NCBI GenBank assembly: GCA_027081015.1
Contig: JALWMA010000115.1
Span: 1-35,279 of the forward strand
Length of the DNA: 35,279 nt
DNA from: Campylobacterales bacterium
Lineage (GTDB): Bacteria > Campylobacterota > Campylobacteria > Campylobacterales > Hydrogenimonadaceae
Reading direction: 5' to 3'
Positions 15,730-27,957 of this stretch are shown here, one piece after another. The translations under genes and the position numbers were made by a program. The notes below the pieces were generated by a model, which was given only the letters and a program-made list of their open reading frames with translations, had not been told where the DNA came from and did not search any database. The stretch's first letter is position 1. Every line of letters begins with the position of its first letter.

Positions 15730-16764
15730 ATGTTCATAAACAAGCTGATAGGTGTATTCTCCAACGATCTGTCGATCGATCTCGGTACGGCCAACACACT
15801 TGTTCTGGTCAAAGGTAACGGAATAATAATAAACGAACCCTCCGTGGTGGCGATCCAGACCGACAAGTACGGCCGTGAAAAGGTGCTTGCCGTAGGCCAG
15901 GAGGCCAAAGAGATGGTGGGTAAGACACCAGGAAACATAAGGGCGGTCCGTCCCATGAAAGACGGAGTCATAGCCGACTTCGACATAACCGAAAAGATGA
16001 TCCGATACTTTATAGAGAAGGCGCACCACAGAAAAACCTTCATAAGGCCCAGAATCATTGTCTGCGTCCCCTTCGGCCTGACGCAGGTCGAGCGCAAGGC
16101 GGTGCGCGAATCGGCGCTCAATGCGGGAGCGAGGGAGGTCTTCCTGATAGAGGAGCCCATGGCGGCCGCCATAGGGGCCGGGCTTCCCGTAAAGGAGCCG
16201 CACGGAAATCTCGTGGTGGATATCGGCGGGGGAACCACCGAGATCGGCGTCGTCTCTCTCGGGGGGCTTGTTATAAGCAAGTCCATACGCACGGCGGGGG
16301 ACAAGATAGATCAGGCGATAGCCGACTACGTGAAACGAAAATACAACCTTCTCATCGGGGATCGTGTCGCCGAAGAGATAAAGATAGAGATCGGCAGCGC
16401 CCTTCCCCTTGACGAGGAGGTCTCGATGGTTGTGAACGGCCGCGACCAGGTGAGCGGGCTTTTGAGCTCCATAGAGCTTACGAGCGAGGATGTCAGGGAG
16501 GCGATGAGAGAACCGCTGCGTGAGATCGGCGACGCACTGAAGGATATTTTGGAGGTCACGCCTCCCGATCTCGCCGGCGACATTGTCGAAAACGGCATCG
16601 TTCTTACAGGCGGCGGCGCGCTGATAAGAATGCTCGACAAATACTTTTCGGATATAGTGAAACTCCCCGTTTATGTGGCCGAAGAGCCGCTGCTGGCGGT
16701 AGCCAAAGGAACCGGACGCGTACTGGAAGAGATAGATCTTCTCCAGCAGCTTTCGTATGAATAG
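15730..16764 (+). CDS. mreB: Rod-shape actin homologue MreB
   Basis: Bacterial actin that assembles in short filaments under the inner membrane and directs the elongation cell-wall machinery. The 344-residue protein has the phosphate-1 loop SIDLGTANTL (15-24), phosphate-2 region VDIGGGTTEIGV, and adenosine motif LTGGGALI. The N-terminal MFINKLIGVFSND is an amphipathic stretch of the kind that binds membrane. It starts at the base after the clpX stop and overlaps mreC by 8 nt. The protein implies a rod, curved or helical cell. Confidence 0.97.
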   Translation: MFINKLIGVFSNDLSIDLGTANTLVLVKGNGIIINEPSVVAIQTDKYGREKVLAVGQEAKEMVGKTPGNIRAVRPMKDGVIADFDITEKMIRYFIEKAHHRKTFIRPRIIVCVPFGLTQVERKAVRESALNAGAREVFLIEEPMAAAIGAGLPVKEPHGNLVVDIGGGTTEIGVVSLGGLVISKSIRTAGDKIDQAIADYVKRKYNLLIGDRVAEEIKIEIGSALPLDEEVSMVVNGRDQVSGLLSSIELTSEDVREAMREPLREIGDALKDILEVTPPDLAGDIVENGIVLTGGGALIRMLDKYFSDIVKLPVYVAEEPLLAVAKGTGRVLEEIDLLQQLSYE

Positions 16765-17545
16765 GTTCAACCGCAAGATAACGCTGCTGATTCTGCTGGG
16801 GATAGTGATACTCTTCTCCCTCTACAGCTCCTCGGTCCGCACCCTCTTTGTCTCTTTCACCTCGACACTGCGCTCCCTCTACCTCGACTTTACCTACAGC
16901 GTAGAGAAGAGGGCGGATGAGCACCTTTTCCAGGCCGAAAGGGTAGAGGAGCTGCAAAGAGAGCTGGAGCTGCTTCAAAAGAGGTTTCTCGTCTGCAGGA
17001 GCGATGCCGCGAAGTACCGGTCTCTCAAAGAGGCGATGGGCATAGAGGCCGATTCCAATGCGACGTTCGAGATCGTCAGGCCGCAGGGGTATGCGATGGT
17101 GGGGAACTTTCAGCAGCTCTGGCTCGACGGCTTAAAAAGGTTCGACCCGGCGAAAAACTACGGTGTGGTACGCAACGGCTATGCCGTCGGTATCGTGGTC
17201 GAAAAGAGCCGGCGCCCGCTTATGATTCTTGCGGGCGATCCGGAGTGTACGTTCGCCGTTTATATAGGAGATGAGCGGGCACCCGGAATTGCGACCGGAA
17301 TGGATGCCAGACGCATGGTGGTAAAATATATACCGCAGTGGCTCAAGCTCAAAACGGGTGACGAGGTGCGTACAAGCGGGCTGGACCACATATTCCCTCC
17401 GGGAATACCGGTGGGGAGGGTTCTCTCCACACGGAGGATGCAGGGGTTTCAGAACGCCTATATAGAGCTCTACGGCGATACGCTCCATCCCGATTTCGTA
17501 TGGGTGGTTACCGTGGGCGGATCGGACGCCGAAAGCGATTCGTAA
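16757..17545 (+). CDS. mreC: Rod-shape-determining protein MreC
   Basis: Bitopic inner-membrane scaffold that links MreB to the periplasmic cell-wall synthases. The 262 residues comprise a short cytoplasmic basic start (MNRFNRK), one transmembrane helix (about 8-26), a coiled coil (about 45-78, EELQRELELLQKRF) and a beta-rich periplasmic domain with the family pattern GDEVRTSGLDHIFPPGIPVG (about 198-217). It overlaps mreB by 8 nt. No mreD or pbp2 follows; carB comes next after 47 nt, so the cluster is split relative to many Gram-negative genomes. Confidence 0.92.
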   Translation: MNRFNRKITLLILLGIVILFSLYSSSVRTLFVSFTSTLRSLYLDFTYSVEKRADEHLFQAERVEELQRELELLQKRFLVCRSDAAKYRSLKEAMGIEADSNATFEIVRPQGYAMVGNFQQLWLDGLKRFDPAKNYGVVRNGYAVGIVVEKSRRPLMILAGDPECTFAVYIGDERAPGIATGMDARRMVVKYIPQWLKLKTGDEVRTSGLDHIFPPGIPVGRVLSTRRMQGFQNAYIELYGDTLHPDFVWVVTVGGSDAESDS

Positions 17546-17592
17546 GAGCCGATTTAGTAGAATTATAAAATTTCTCAGAGGAGTGCTCCTTT

Positions 17593-20858
<3,266 letters not shown>

Positions 20859-20859
<1 letters not shown>

Positions 20860-21296
20860 TGCGTCCCGACCTGGTCTATCTGGTACAGACCGATACAACG
20901 GCAGGCTTCCTTTCGCAGTCGAAAGAGAGGCTTGCGAAAGCTAAGGGGCGCCCGTCGGGCCGCCCGTTTCTGAAGGCCGTCGCGAGGCTCTCCGCTCTCA
21001 ATGAGTGCGGCCGAACTCCTTCGAAGTTCAAAAATCTCGTCCGTAGAAGCAGGAAAAGATCTTTCATCCTTCCAAACGGCACCTCTTTCAGGGTTGTGAG
21101 CGGCAGGCATCGCGACTTCATCGAGAAGTTCGGGTGGTGCTACACTACATCGGCCAACAGGCACGGCGAGCCGTTCGACGAAAAGTACGCTCTCGATCAC
21201 TGCGATGTTGTGGTAGAATCAGAAGGTGGATTCCACTCCGCCAAGGCGTCCGAAATCTGGCGTCTCGGAAGAGAGAAGAGGTTGAAGATCAGATGA
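20859..21296 (+). CDS. Short Sua5/YciO/YrdC (TsaC-like) protein
   Basis: A 145-residue protein that opens VYLVQTDTTAGFLSQ and contains RPFLKAVARL, GTSFRVVSGRH and YTTSANRHGEPF, the motif order of the YrdC/TsaC domain (PTDTxxGL, K...R, T-SAN--G). TsaC makes threonylcarbamoyl-AMP for the t6A modification of tRNAs reading ANN codons. It is shorter than typical TsaC (about 180-200 residues), with the middle condensed, so it may be a divergent paralogue rather than the main enzyme. Its ATG shares bases with the carB stop (TGATG) and its own stop overlaps the next gene's ATG, so the three are coupled. The link to carB has no obvious metabolic reason beyond co-expression. Confidence 0.72.
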
Positions 21297-21754
21297 TAAA
21301 GTTCGTTACCATGCTCCTATACGGCCTGCTTTTCTGGATGGCTTTCGTCTTCATCTTCTACGCCGGTCTGATGGTGAACTATATCAAAGCCTACAATATA
21401 CCCATATTCTTCAACGAATTTTTTGTAGACAACCAGCAGTGGTGGCTCTGGATAGCCGGAGTTTTGCTATACGGTGCGGCCTTTATGGTAAAAAACAGAA
21501 AGATGGCCAAATCGCTCTTCTATCTTCTGTCGTTTCTGATCGCCGCCCTTACGTGGATACCCGATTTCGGCGACCGGATAGGCAGGGCCCTTTTCGCGAA
21601 AGAGAATCAGAGCTACCGTTTCGATCACACACAGGTCGATTCGGTTACGCTTCTATATTCGGGAAGGGGGTACGACTACGTACTTCTGCCAAACGGCAAA
21701 AGGAGCGCCGTCAAATATCCCTCATCATACAGGGTGAAGATCACGGCAGATTAG
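21293..21754 (+). CDS. Three-span membrane protein of unknown function
   Basis: A 153-residue protein starting at ATG 21293, which overlaps the previous stop as ATGA. Predicted membrane helices lie at about 4-28, 45-64 and 71-88, the second being Trp-rich (QQWWLWIAGVLLYGAAF). A C-terminal tail of about 60 residues is soluble and beta-like (DSVTLLYSGRGYDYVLLPNG). I recognise no family. Because it is coupled to the TsaC-like gene and carB, it is surely expressed with them. Topology from the charge pattern puts the tail on the periplasmic side, but weakly. Confidence 0.8.
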   Translation: MIKFVTMLLYGLLFWMAFVFIFYAGLMVNYIKAYNIPIFFNEFFVDNQQWWLWIAGVLLYGAAFMVKNRKMAKSLFYLLSFLIAALTWIPDFGDRIGRALFAKENQSYRFDHTQVDSVTLLYSGRGYDYVLLPNGKRSAVKYPSSYRVKITAD

Positions 21755-21779
21755 AAGAGAGGCGCCGTTTAGTTCGGGT

Positions 21780-22232
21780 TTAGTGCCCTTCGTGCTCTCT
21801 CATAAGGCGGTAATCTTGCTCGACCCTCTTGATATCCTGCCTGTTGGGTACTTTCCTGCCGGCGATATACCCTACTATATTCCCATCTTTATCGAGCTTC
21901 GGTTTGATCCATACGATGACCCAGTAGTACCTTCCGTCTTTTCGCATATTCTTTACGTAGCCTTCCCACATATCGCCGCGCTTTATCGTCTCCCACATCT
22001 TCTTGAAAGCGGCTTTGGGCATATCTGGGTGGCGGTTTATGCTGTGCGGCGAGCCGATAAGCTCCTCCTTGTCGTAACCGGTCATCTCCCTGAATTTACG
22101 GTTTGCATAGGTTATTATTCCGGAGGTGTCTGTCTCCGTTATCATCACTCCTCCGTCGAACGGAACCTCTTCGTTCACCGGTCTCGGCTTCTCTATTTTG
22201 GCTCCCGTAAGGGTGTTGGTGACATGGGCCAT
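21780..22232 (-). CDS. PAS domain protein, CetB/Aer-like energy sensor
   Basis: A 150-residue protein that is essentially one PAS domain: GVMITETDTSGIITYANRKF, REMTGYDKEELIGSPHSINR, HPDMPKAAFKKMWETIKRG, GYVKNMRKDGRYYWVIVWI. The string SPHSINRHPDMP is typical of the Aer/CetB type, which binds FAD and reports redox or energy state. There are no membrane or methyl-accepting segments, so it would signal through a partner, as CetB does with CetA in Campylobacter. No such partner is adjacent; the NIT-type chemoreceptor in this window is 9 kb away. FAD binding is an inference from family resemblance. It is transcribed divergently from metH. Confidence 0.85.
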   Translation of the reverse strand: MAHVTNTLTGAKIEKPRPVNEEVPFDGGVMITETDTSGIITYANRKFREMTGYDKEELIGSPHSINRHPDMPKAAFKKMWETIKRGDMWEGYVKNMRKDGRYYWVIVWIKPKLDKDGNIVGYIAGRKVPNRQDIKRVEQDYRLMREHEGH

Positions 22233-22302
22233 CTTCTATTGCCTTTCATAATAGTTGTTTTTTTATAACAGATTATAAATACTTATAATTAGACTTCTCG
22301 GA

Positions 22303-22311
22303 ATTATAGCA
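22303..22311 (-). promoter_or_regulatory. Extended -10 element for the PAS gene
   Basis: On the minus strand TGC-TATAAT, about 70 nt before the ATG at 22232. The spacer downstream is AT-rich and contains a second TATAAT-like site. Confidence 0.45.
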
Positions 22312-22380
22312 TAGGAGCGAAAAAGAAAAGTTACGGTTCGGTTACACATCTTTGACAGGAGCGCCCATAAAGCATTCGTT

Positions 22381-22389
22381 TGATACAAT
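22381..22389 (+). promoter_or_regulatory. Extended -10 element for metH
   Basis: TGA-TACAAT, placing a transcription start near 22396. A TTGACA at 22352-22357 is 26 nt away, too far for a normal -35. The position rules out the upstream in-frame ATG at 22352 and supports TTG 22424 as the metH start. Confidence 0.55.
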
Positions 22390-22423
22390 TGTCTTAGAAT
22401 TTCAATACTCCAAAAGGTTTTGT

Positions 22424-25400
22424 TTGGCTGATTACGACCTGATAAACGAGCTTGTCAAAAAGCGGGTACTCGTCATAGACGGCGCTATGGGAACGCAGAT
22501 ACAGTCCATGGAGATTCCCGCGAGCGCATGGGAGGGCAAAGAGGGGTGCAACGAGCTTCTAAACGCCACTGCGCCCGAGCTGATTCGAAAGATTCACGAG
22601 CGTTACGCGGCGGCCGGCGCCGACCTGATAAAGACAAACACGTTCGGGGCGATGGACTGGGTGCTTGACGAGTACGGCATAGGCGACCGTGCATACGAGC
22701 TGAGCAAAAAAGGGTGTGAACTCGTAAAGGAGGTGTGCGAAAGGTACTCCACGCCGCAGAAGCCGAGATTCTGCCTCGGCTCCATCGGGCCCGGTACGAA
22801 GCTCCCCTCTTTGGGGCACATAGATTACGACGGCATCTACTCGGGCTGCCTCGAGACGGCCCGCGGTATGATAGACGGTGGTGTGGATATATTCCTTCTC
22901 GAGACATGCCAGGATCCCCTGCAGATAAAGGCGGCGCTTCACGCCTGCAGCGACGCCGCCGAAAGCTGCGGTGTGAAGATCCCGATAATGGTTTCGGTAA
23001 CCATAGAGCTCAGCGGATCGATGCTGATAGGCACCGACGCGGCGACGATCGCTACCATTATGGAGCCTTTCGACATCCTCTCCCTGGGCTTCAACTGCGG
23101 TACCGGCCCCGAGCAGGTCGAAAAGCACCTCAAGACGCTCTCGAGTCTCTGGCACAAGCCCATTTCGGTACACGCCAACGCCGGCCTCCCGCAAAACCGC
23201 GGAGGCTACACCTACTACCCGATGGGGCCCGAAGAGTTCAGCTCTCTGCAAAAGAGCTTCACCGAGTATGACGGAGTCGCCTTTCTGGGTGGATGCTGCG
23301 GTACCACGCCCCAGCACATAAAGGCCCTGGCCGACGCCGTGGAGGGTTTGACTCCGCGTCCGCCGTCGGGCAGCCAGAGAGCCTCTTTGGCCTCTCTTTT
23401 CGGTACCGTGCCCCTTATGCAGGATCCGCCGCCGCTTCTTATAGGTGAGCGCTCCAACGCCACCGGCTCGAAAGCCTTCAGAGAGCTTCTGCTTGCCGAA
23501 GATTACGAAGGGACCCTCACGGTAGGCCAGCAGCAGGTAAGAGCCGGCGCGCACGTTCTGGATGTTTCGGTCGGGTTTGCCGGAAGGGACGAAACGAAGG
23601 ATATGAGGGAGGTGGTGAGCCTCTATGCGCAGAAGATCCCCCTTCCGCTCATGCCCGATTCGACGCAGGTGAAGGGGCTCGAGACCGCTTTGAAGTGCAT
23701 AGGCGGCAAGCCGATTCTCAACTCCGTAAACCTCGAAGACGGAATAGAGAAGTTCGATGCGGTCTGCAACCTCGCCAAACGGTTCGGCGCCTCCTTGGTC
23801 TGCCTTACGATAGACGAACGGGGGATGGCCAAAACCACCGAGCGCAAGCTCGAAGTGGCCGAGCGCATATATGAGCTGGCTACGAAAAAGCACGGCATAA
23901 AAGCCGAAGATCTTGTCTTCGACGTGCTTACCTTCACCGTAGGCTCCGGCGACGAGGAGTACAGGGATGCCGCCGTACAGACGATAGAGGCGATTAGGGA
24001 GCTCAGGCGCCGCCACCCCGAAGTTGGCACTACCCTGGGGCTCTCCAACATCTCTTTCGGTCTCGACAAAGATGCGCGCCCCTATCTCAACTCCGTATTT
24101 CTGCACCACTGTATCGAAGCGGGGCTCACTTCGGTCATCATCAACGTCAAGCACATTATTCCGATGAGCAGAATCGGAGAGGAGGATCGCAAGGTGTGCG
24201 AAGATCTTCTCTTCGACAGAAGAGAAGAGGGCGACCCGCTCTTCGCGTTCATAGAGCACTTCAGCAAAAAAGAGGCCGTAGACCGGGGAGCCGAAGATGA
24301 AGCCTACGAGGCGATGAGCGACGAAGAGAAGATACACAAGCTGCTTCTTGAGGGCGACAAGGAGAGGATGATCCCTCTGGTGGAGGAAGCGAGGCACAGG
24401 ATAGCGCCTGAAAAGATCGTAAACGAGATACTGATAGAGGCGATGAAGGTGGTGGGCGAGCTCTTCGGAAGCGGGCAGATGCAGCTCCCTTTCGTCCTGC
24501 AGAGCGCCGAGACGATGAAGGCCGCCGTGGACCATCTGAACCCCTACCTTCCCAAAAAGGAGAAGACGAGCGATACGACCCTCGTGCTGGGCACCGTAAA
24601 GGGCGATGTGCACGATGTGGGCAAGAACCTCGTAGACATAATTTTGACCAACAACGGCTTCAAGGTCGTAAACATAGGGATCAAGGCGGAGCTGGAGCAG
24701 TTTCTGAAGGCCGCGAAGGAGCACGATGCTGACGCCATAGGTTTCAGCGGCCTGCTTGTAAAATCTACGCAGGTGATGATGGAGAACCTCGAAGAGATGA
24801 AGCGGCAGGGTGTGAAGATACCCGTTCTCATGGGGGGTGCGGCTCTGACCAAAGGTTTCGTGGACGAATACTGCCGCACTAAGTACGACGGGCCGATATT
24901 CTACTGCAGGGACGCTTTCGACGGTGTCGTAGCGATGAGCCGGATAGAGGAGGGCAACTTCGACACGAGGCTCGGAAGCGACAGCGATGAAGAGCATACG
25001 GAGGTCGTGAAAGAGAAAAGAGAGGCGGTCATACCCCCCTTCGAAGAGATAGTGATGCCTTCGCGCGATGTGCGGGTGCCGGTGCCGCCGTTTTGGGGGC
25101 GCCGCGTGATGGGTTCGAAAGATTTCGATCCGGCCATCGCTTTCGAGTGGCTGAACCACCGCATACTCTTCAAGTCGCGCTGGGGTTACAGAAGCAAGGG
25201 GATGAGCAAAGAGGAGTATCAAAAACAGCTCGACGAGGTGGTTAAGCCCGCATACGAGCGCCTAAAAGCGCAGTTTCTGGACGAAAAACTCTTCGAGCCG
25301 ACCATAATCTACGGCTACTACCCGTGCAGAAGCGACGATACGACGCTGCTTATATTCGACGAGAGCGAGGGTTGGCACAAAGATGCGGACGCCGACAGGG

Positions 25401-25915
25401 AGCCGCTGGAGTATGTAATGGGAAGGGCGAGGGAGCAGATGACCTTTCCGAGGCAGACCAAAAAGCCGTACAGATGCCTTGCCGACTACTTCCACCGCGA
25501 CAGGCACGATGTGGTCGCGTTCACGACGGTGAGTGCCGGAAGCAGGATAAGCGAGTATGAGCGGAAGCTCTACGACGAGGGGAAGTTTCACGAATACTAC
25601 CTCGTCCACGGGCTGGGAGTGGAGCTTGCCGAAGCGCTTGCGGAAATAGCCCACAAGCAGATCCGCCTCGATCTGGGAATAGCTGAAAACGAGGGAAATA
25701 CGCTAAGGGATGTACAGATGCGCGCATACACCGGGGCCAGATATTCGCCAGGCTACCCGGCATGCCCCGATCTGGAGCTCAACGCCCCGATTTTCGACCT
25801 GCTCAAACCTCAGGATTTCGGTATCGAGCTGAGCGAAACCTACCAGATACACCCGGAGCAGTCGACGGCTGCGATAGTGGTCTACCATCCCGAAGCGATG
25901 TACTACTCCATCTAA
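22424..25915 (+). CDS. metH: Cobalamin-dependent methionine synthase
   Basis: Transfers a methyl group from methyl-tetrahydrofolate through cobalamin to homocysteine. The 1163 residues carry all four modules: homocysteine-binding domain with zinc ligands C225, C291 and C292 (FLGGCCGTTP), folate domain (IGERSNATGSKAFREL), cobalamin domain with the axial histidine H730 in GDVHDVGKN, and the SAM reactivation domain (TGARYSPGYPACPDLE near the end). I start at TTG 22424: AAAAGG lies 6 nt upstream and the promoter -10 is at 22384-22389; the frame stays open to an ATG at 22352 but that lies before the promoter. No cobalamin riboswitch fits in the short leader. cobO lies two genes downstream. Confidence 0.96.
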   Translation: MADYDLINELVKKRVLVIDGAMGTQIQSMEIPASAWEGKEGCNELLNATAPELIRKIHERYAAAGADLIKTNTFGAMDWVLDEYGIGDRAYELSKKGCELVKEVCERYSTPQKPRFCLGSIGPGTKLPSLGHIDYDGIYSGCLETARGMIDGGVDIFLLETCQDPLQIKAALHACSDAAESCGVKIPIMVSVTIELSGSMLIGTDAATIATIMEPFDILSLGFNCGTGPEQVEKHLKTLSSLWHKPISVHANAGLPQNRGGYTYYPMGPEEFSSLQKSFTEYDGVAFLGGCCGTTPQHIKALADAVEGLTPRPPSGSQRASLASLFGTVPLMQDPPPLLIGERSNATGSKAFRELLLAEDYEGTLTVGQQQVRAGAHVLDVSVGFAGRDETKDMREVVSLYAQKIPLPLMPDSTQVKGLETALKCIGGKPILNSVNLEDGIEKFDAVCNLAKRFGASLVCLTIDERGMAKTTERKLEVAERIYELATKKHGIKAEDLVFDVLTFTVGSGDEEYRDAAVQTIEAIRELRRRHPEVGTTLGLSNISFGLDKDARPYLNSVFLHHCIEAGLTSVIINVKHIIPMSRIGEEDRKVCEDLLFDRREEGDPLFAFIEHFSKKEAVDRGAEDEAYEAMSDEEKIHKLLLEGDKERMIPLVEEARHRIAPEKIVNEILIEAMKVVGELFGSGQMQLPFVLQSAETMKAAVDHLNPYLPKKEKTSDTTLVLGTVKGDVHDVGKNLVDIILTNNGFKVVNIGIKAELEQFLKAAKEHDADAIGFSGLLVKSTQVMMENLEEMKRQGVKIPVLMGGAALTKGFVDEYCRTKYDGPIFYCRDAFDGVVAMSRIEEGNFDTRLGSDSDEEHTEVVKEKREAVIPPFEEIVMPSRDVRVPVPPFWGRRVMGSKDFDPAIAFEWLNHRILFKSRWGYRSKGMSKEEYQKQLDEVVKPAYERLKAQFLDEKLFEPTIIYGYYPCRSDDTTLLIFDESEGWHKDADADREPLEYVMGRAREQMTFPRQTKKPYRCLADYFHRDRHDVVAFTTVSAGSRISEYERKLYDEGKFHEYYLVHGLGVELAEALAEIAHKQIRLDLGIAENEGNTLRDVQMRAYTGARYSPGYPACPDLELNAPIFDLLKPQDFGIELSETYQIHPEQSTAAIVVYHPEAMYYSI

Positions 25916-26032
25916 AGCGAAAGGGAGCGGCATGAGAGCGAACGGATTCGAACCCGGCGGACGATTGGGTGCCATACGCCTCTACGGGCGTGGTGGTCAC
26001 TTTCAGCGCGGTTAGCGCAGTAAGGAGTTTTC

Positions 26033-27427
26033 ATGAGAATCTCTACACTACTTTTAGCAGCCGCCTCCGCGGCCGCTTCACTATACGCATCCACGCTCGA
26101 AGTCTACAGGGATGCTGCGATCTACAGGTTCACCCCCTCTTCAACATTCATAGGCTTCGCCCCTAAAAAGAGCGGAGCGGAGTGCGGCGACAGCGCACTT
26201 GCACTCACCTTTGTGCCCGAGTGCCCCAATGGCCTCAAGCTGTGCAGCCTAAGGAGCGAAATAGAGGCGCTGCGGCAAAACATCGACCGATCCAAACGGC
26301 AGATGGTGTACCTCGACAGACTCGTCGAAGAGGCGAAGCCGCAGAGTTCGAAAAGCCTGATTGAGCTCTCCGAAGCGGCTGCCGCGAGATATTCGGAGCT
26401 TCTGGGCAGAAAGCGGACCGACGAGGCGCTTTTGAAGGCGCGAAAAGAGCTCTTTTTTAAAATGGCCCCGTCGCTCGAGCCGCTGCATCTGCCCAAAGAG
26501 TGCGGCTCCGAACTCAAGCTTACTCTTCCCGGGGGGTTCATCGGCTTCGATATAGGCTACGAAGCCGACATCGCCGAGCCGAAGAAGATAGCGGTCTCCA
26601 AGCACCTGCACCTAACGAACAGAAGCGGTGTCGATATAGAGGCTGACGAGGCGCTGCTCTACTACCGCCCCCTGCAGAGGTACCTGCAGCCCATCCGTTT
26701 TCAGCCGTGGATTATCAGAGACAGAAGCCGTCCGGTAGTCAAGACCCTGCAGAAGATGGCCGCCCCGATGGCGGTCGATAGCGCTTCGGTCGAGGGGGTG
26801 AGGTACGAAAAAGCGCAGCAAAAAGGGGCGAGAAGCTACAAGATCAAAAGCATTGAACTTCCGTCGAACGGCGAGCGGGTAGATATAGTTATGGAGTCGT
26901 GGAAAAACGGTGCGACGGATATGGAGGTGGTCTACCCCTACAGGGATACCAACGTGTACAGGGTTTTGAAATTTAGACCCAAGCGCCCCATCGAAGCCCA
27001 CATCTGGAAGATAAAAGAGGGCAAAAGAGGTATCGCCTCCAACGTCAGGGGTGAGTATATGGACGGCTACTACACGCTCTTTGTGAGCGTCGACGAAGAT
27101 CTTGTCGTAAGAAAGAAGAAGCCGGTTTTTAAAGAGAAAGAGAGCTTTTTCGGAGGAAGCATACGCAAGAAGGACGGCTATGTAGTCGAGGTGGTTAACC
27201 AGTCGGGTAAAAGAAAAGAGCTAACCATCATAGAGCGTATCCCGGTAGCGGTCAGAAGCGACATAGAGGTCAGACTTCTCGGGGTCACTTCGGACAAAAA
27301 GCTCTCCTACAAAGAGGGAGAGAACGGAAAACTCACGATAGAGCTCTCTGTGCCCGCTCACTCCGACGCCTCGGTAGAGGTGCTCTTCGAAGTGACTTTC
27401 GACAAAGAGAAACCGGTACTATTTTGA
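26033..27427 (+). CDS. DUF4139 domain protein, exported
   Basis: A 464-residue protein with an N-terminal signal peptide (MRISTLLLAAASAAASLYAS), a helical segment (residues about 70-140, likely coiled coil: LRSEIEALRQNIDRSKRQMV) and a beta-rich C-terminal half with the DUF4139 pattern: VEVVNQSGKRKELTIIERIP, VAVRSDIEVRLL, GKLTIELSVPAHSDASVEV. DUF4139 proteins share the N-terminal strand/coiled-coil/beta architecture of 'mucoidy inhibitor A'-like proteins; their role in the periplasm or envelope is not established. TAAGGAG lies 6 nt before ATG 26033. The stop overlaps the TTG of the next frame, so it is co-expressed with cobO. Confidence 0.82.
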   Translation: MRISTLLLAAASAAASLYASTLEVYRDAAIYRFTPSSTFIGFAPKKSGAECGDSALALTFVPECPNGLKLCSLRSEIEALRQNIDRSKRQMVYLDRLVEEAKPQSSKSLIELSEAAAARYSELLGRKRTDEALLKARKELFFKMAPSLEPLHLPKECGSELKLTLPGGFIGFDIGYEADIAEPKKIAVSKHLHLTNRSGVDIEADEALLYYRPLQRYLQPIRFQPWIIRDRSRPVVKTLQKMAAPMAVDSASVEGVRYEKAQQKGARSYKIKSIELPSNGERVDIVMESWKNGATDMEVVYPYRDTNVYRVLKFRPKRPIEAHIWKIKEGKRGIASNVRGEYMDGYYTLFVSVDEDLVVRKKKPVFKEKESFFGGSIRKKDGYVVEVVNQSGKRKELTIIERIPVAVRSDIEVRLLGVTSDKKLSYKEGENGKLTIELSVPAHSDASVEVLFEVTFDKEKPVLF

Positions 27428-27435
27428 GTCCGTCG

Positions 27436-27957
27436 ATGAAGAGAGGAATGGTGCAGCTCTATACGGGTGAGGGCAAAGGTAAAACCACCGCCGCCGCCGG
27501 ACTTGCGCTCAGGGCTATGGGAAGCGGATGGAGGGTGCTTTTCGTACAGTTCATGAAAAGCGTAGAAAGTGCCGAAGTAGAGATGCTCGGTCGATGCGGA
27601 GGCGACAGCATCGAGATCATGCGGGAGTGGGACGGCTCTTTTGTAGTAGGGAAACCGACGCCTAAACAGAAGCTGATGTGCGAAGACCTCTTCGATTCGA
27701 TGCGCAAGAGGGTCGAGCGGTGGAGGCCCGATATGGTAGTGCTCGACGAGGTTACGGTGGCCGCAAATTTTGGTCTTTTGCAAGAGGGGAGAGTACTGGA
27801 TTTTGTCGAAAATAGGCCGCAGAGTCTGGAGGTCGTCATGACCGGCCGCAATGCGACCGGTGCGATGATAGAGGCGAGCGACCTGGTTACGCTGATGGAG
27901 AAGGTAAAACACTACTACGATACGGGAATAAAAGCCAGAAAAGGGATAGAGTATTGA
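27436..27957 (+). CDS. cobO: Cob(I)yrinic acid a,c-diamide adenosyltransferase (CobO/BtuR type)
   Basis: Adenosylates reduced corrinoids, giving adenosylcobalamin or its precursors, using ATP. The 173 residues begin MKRGMVQLYTGEGKGKTTAA; the P-loop GEGKGKTT is at 11-18. Further signatures are VLFVQFMKS, RWRPDMVVLDEV and VVMTGRNA, as in CobA/BtuR enzymes. ATG 27436 gives the usual family N-terminus; an in-frame TTG at 27424 overlapping the previous stop is the alternative. It sits two genes after metH, which needs a corrinoid, and overlaps the next gene by 4 nt. It supports cobalamin salvage or synthesis in this organism. Confidence 0.92.
   Translation: MKRGMVQLYTGEGKGKTTAAAGLALRAMGSGWRVLFVQFMKSVESAEVEMLGRCGGDSIEIMREWDGSFVVGKPTPKQKLMCEDLFDSMRKRVERWRPDMVVLDEVTVAANFGLLQEGRVLDFVENRPQSLEVVMTGRNATGAMIEASDLVTLMEKVKHYYDTGIKARKGIEY

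Noticed and set aside
22390-22423. Cobalamin riboswitch in front of metH
   Set aside because: The leader between the probable transcript start (about 22396) and TTG 22424 is under 30 nt, far too short, and no B12-box-like sequence is seen further upstream.
22352-22423. N-terminal extension of MetH from ATG 22352
   Set aside because: These codons lie upstream of and across the extended -10 promoter, encode residues unlike MetH N-termini and lack a ribosome binding site; TTG 22424 has one.
22559-25222. Very long (887-codon) open frame antisense to metH
   Set aside because: The sense strand is a textbook MetH with all motifs. The antisense frame has no recognisable domain and arises from codon bias of a gene in the opposite frame. 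Similar shadows exist opposite clpX/mreB (14875-16776) and carB (17575-19011, 19204-20295).
25935-26020. Functional tRNA on the minus strand
   Set aside because: No 5' acceptor strand, an irregular six-base anticodon loop and a mismatched T-stem; kept only as a low-interest remnant.
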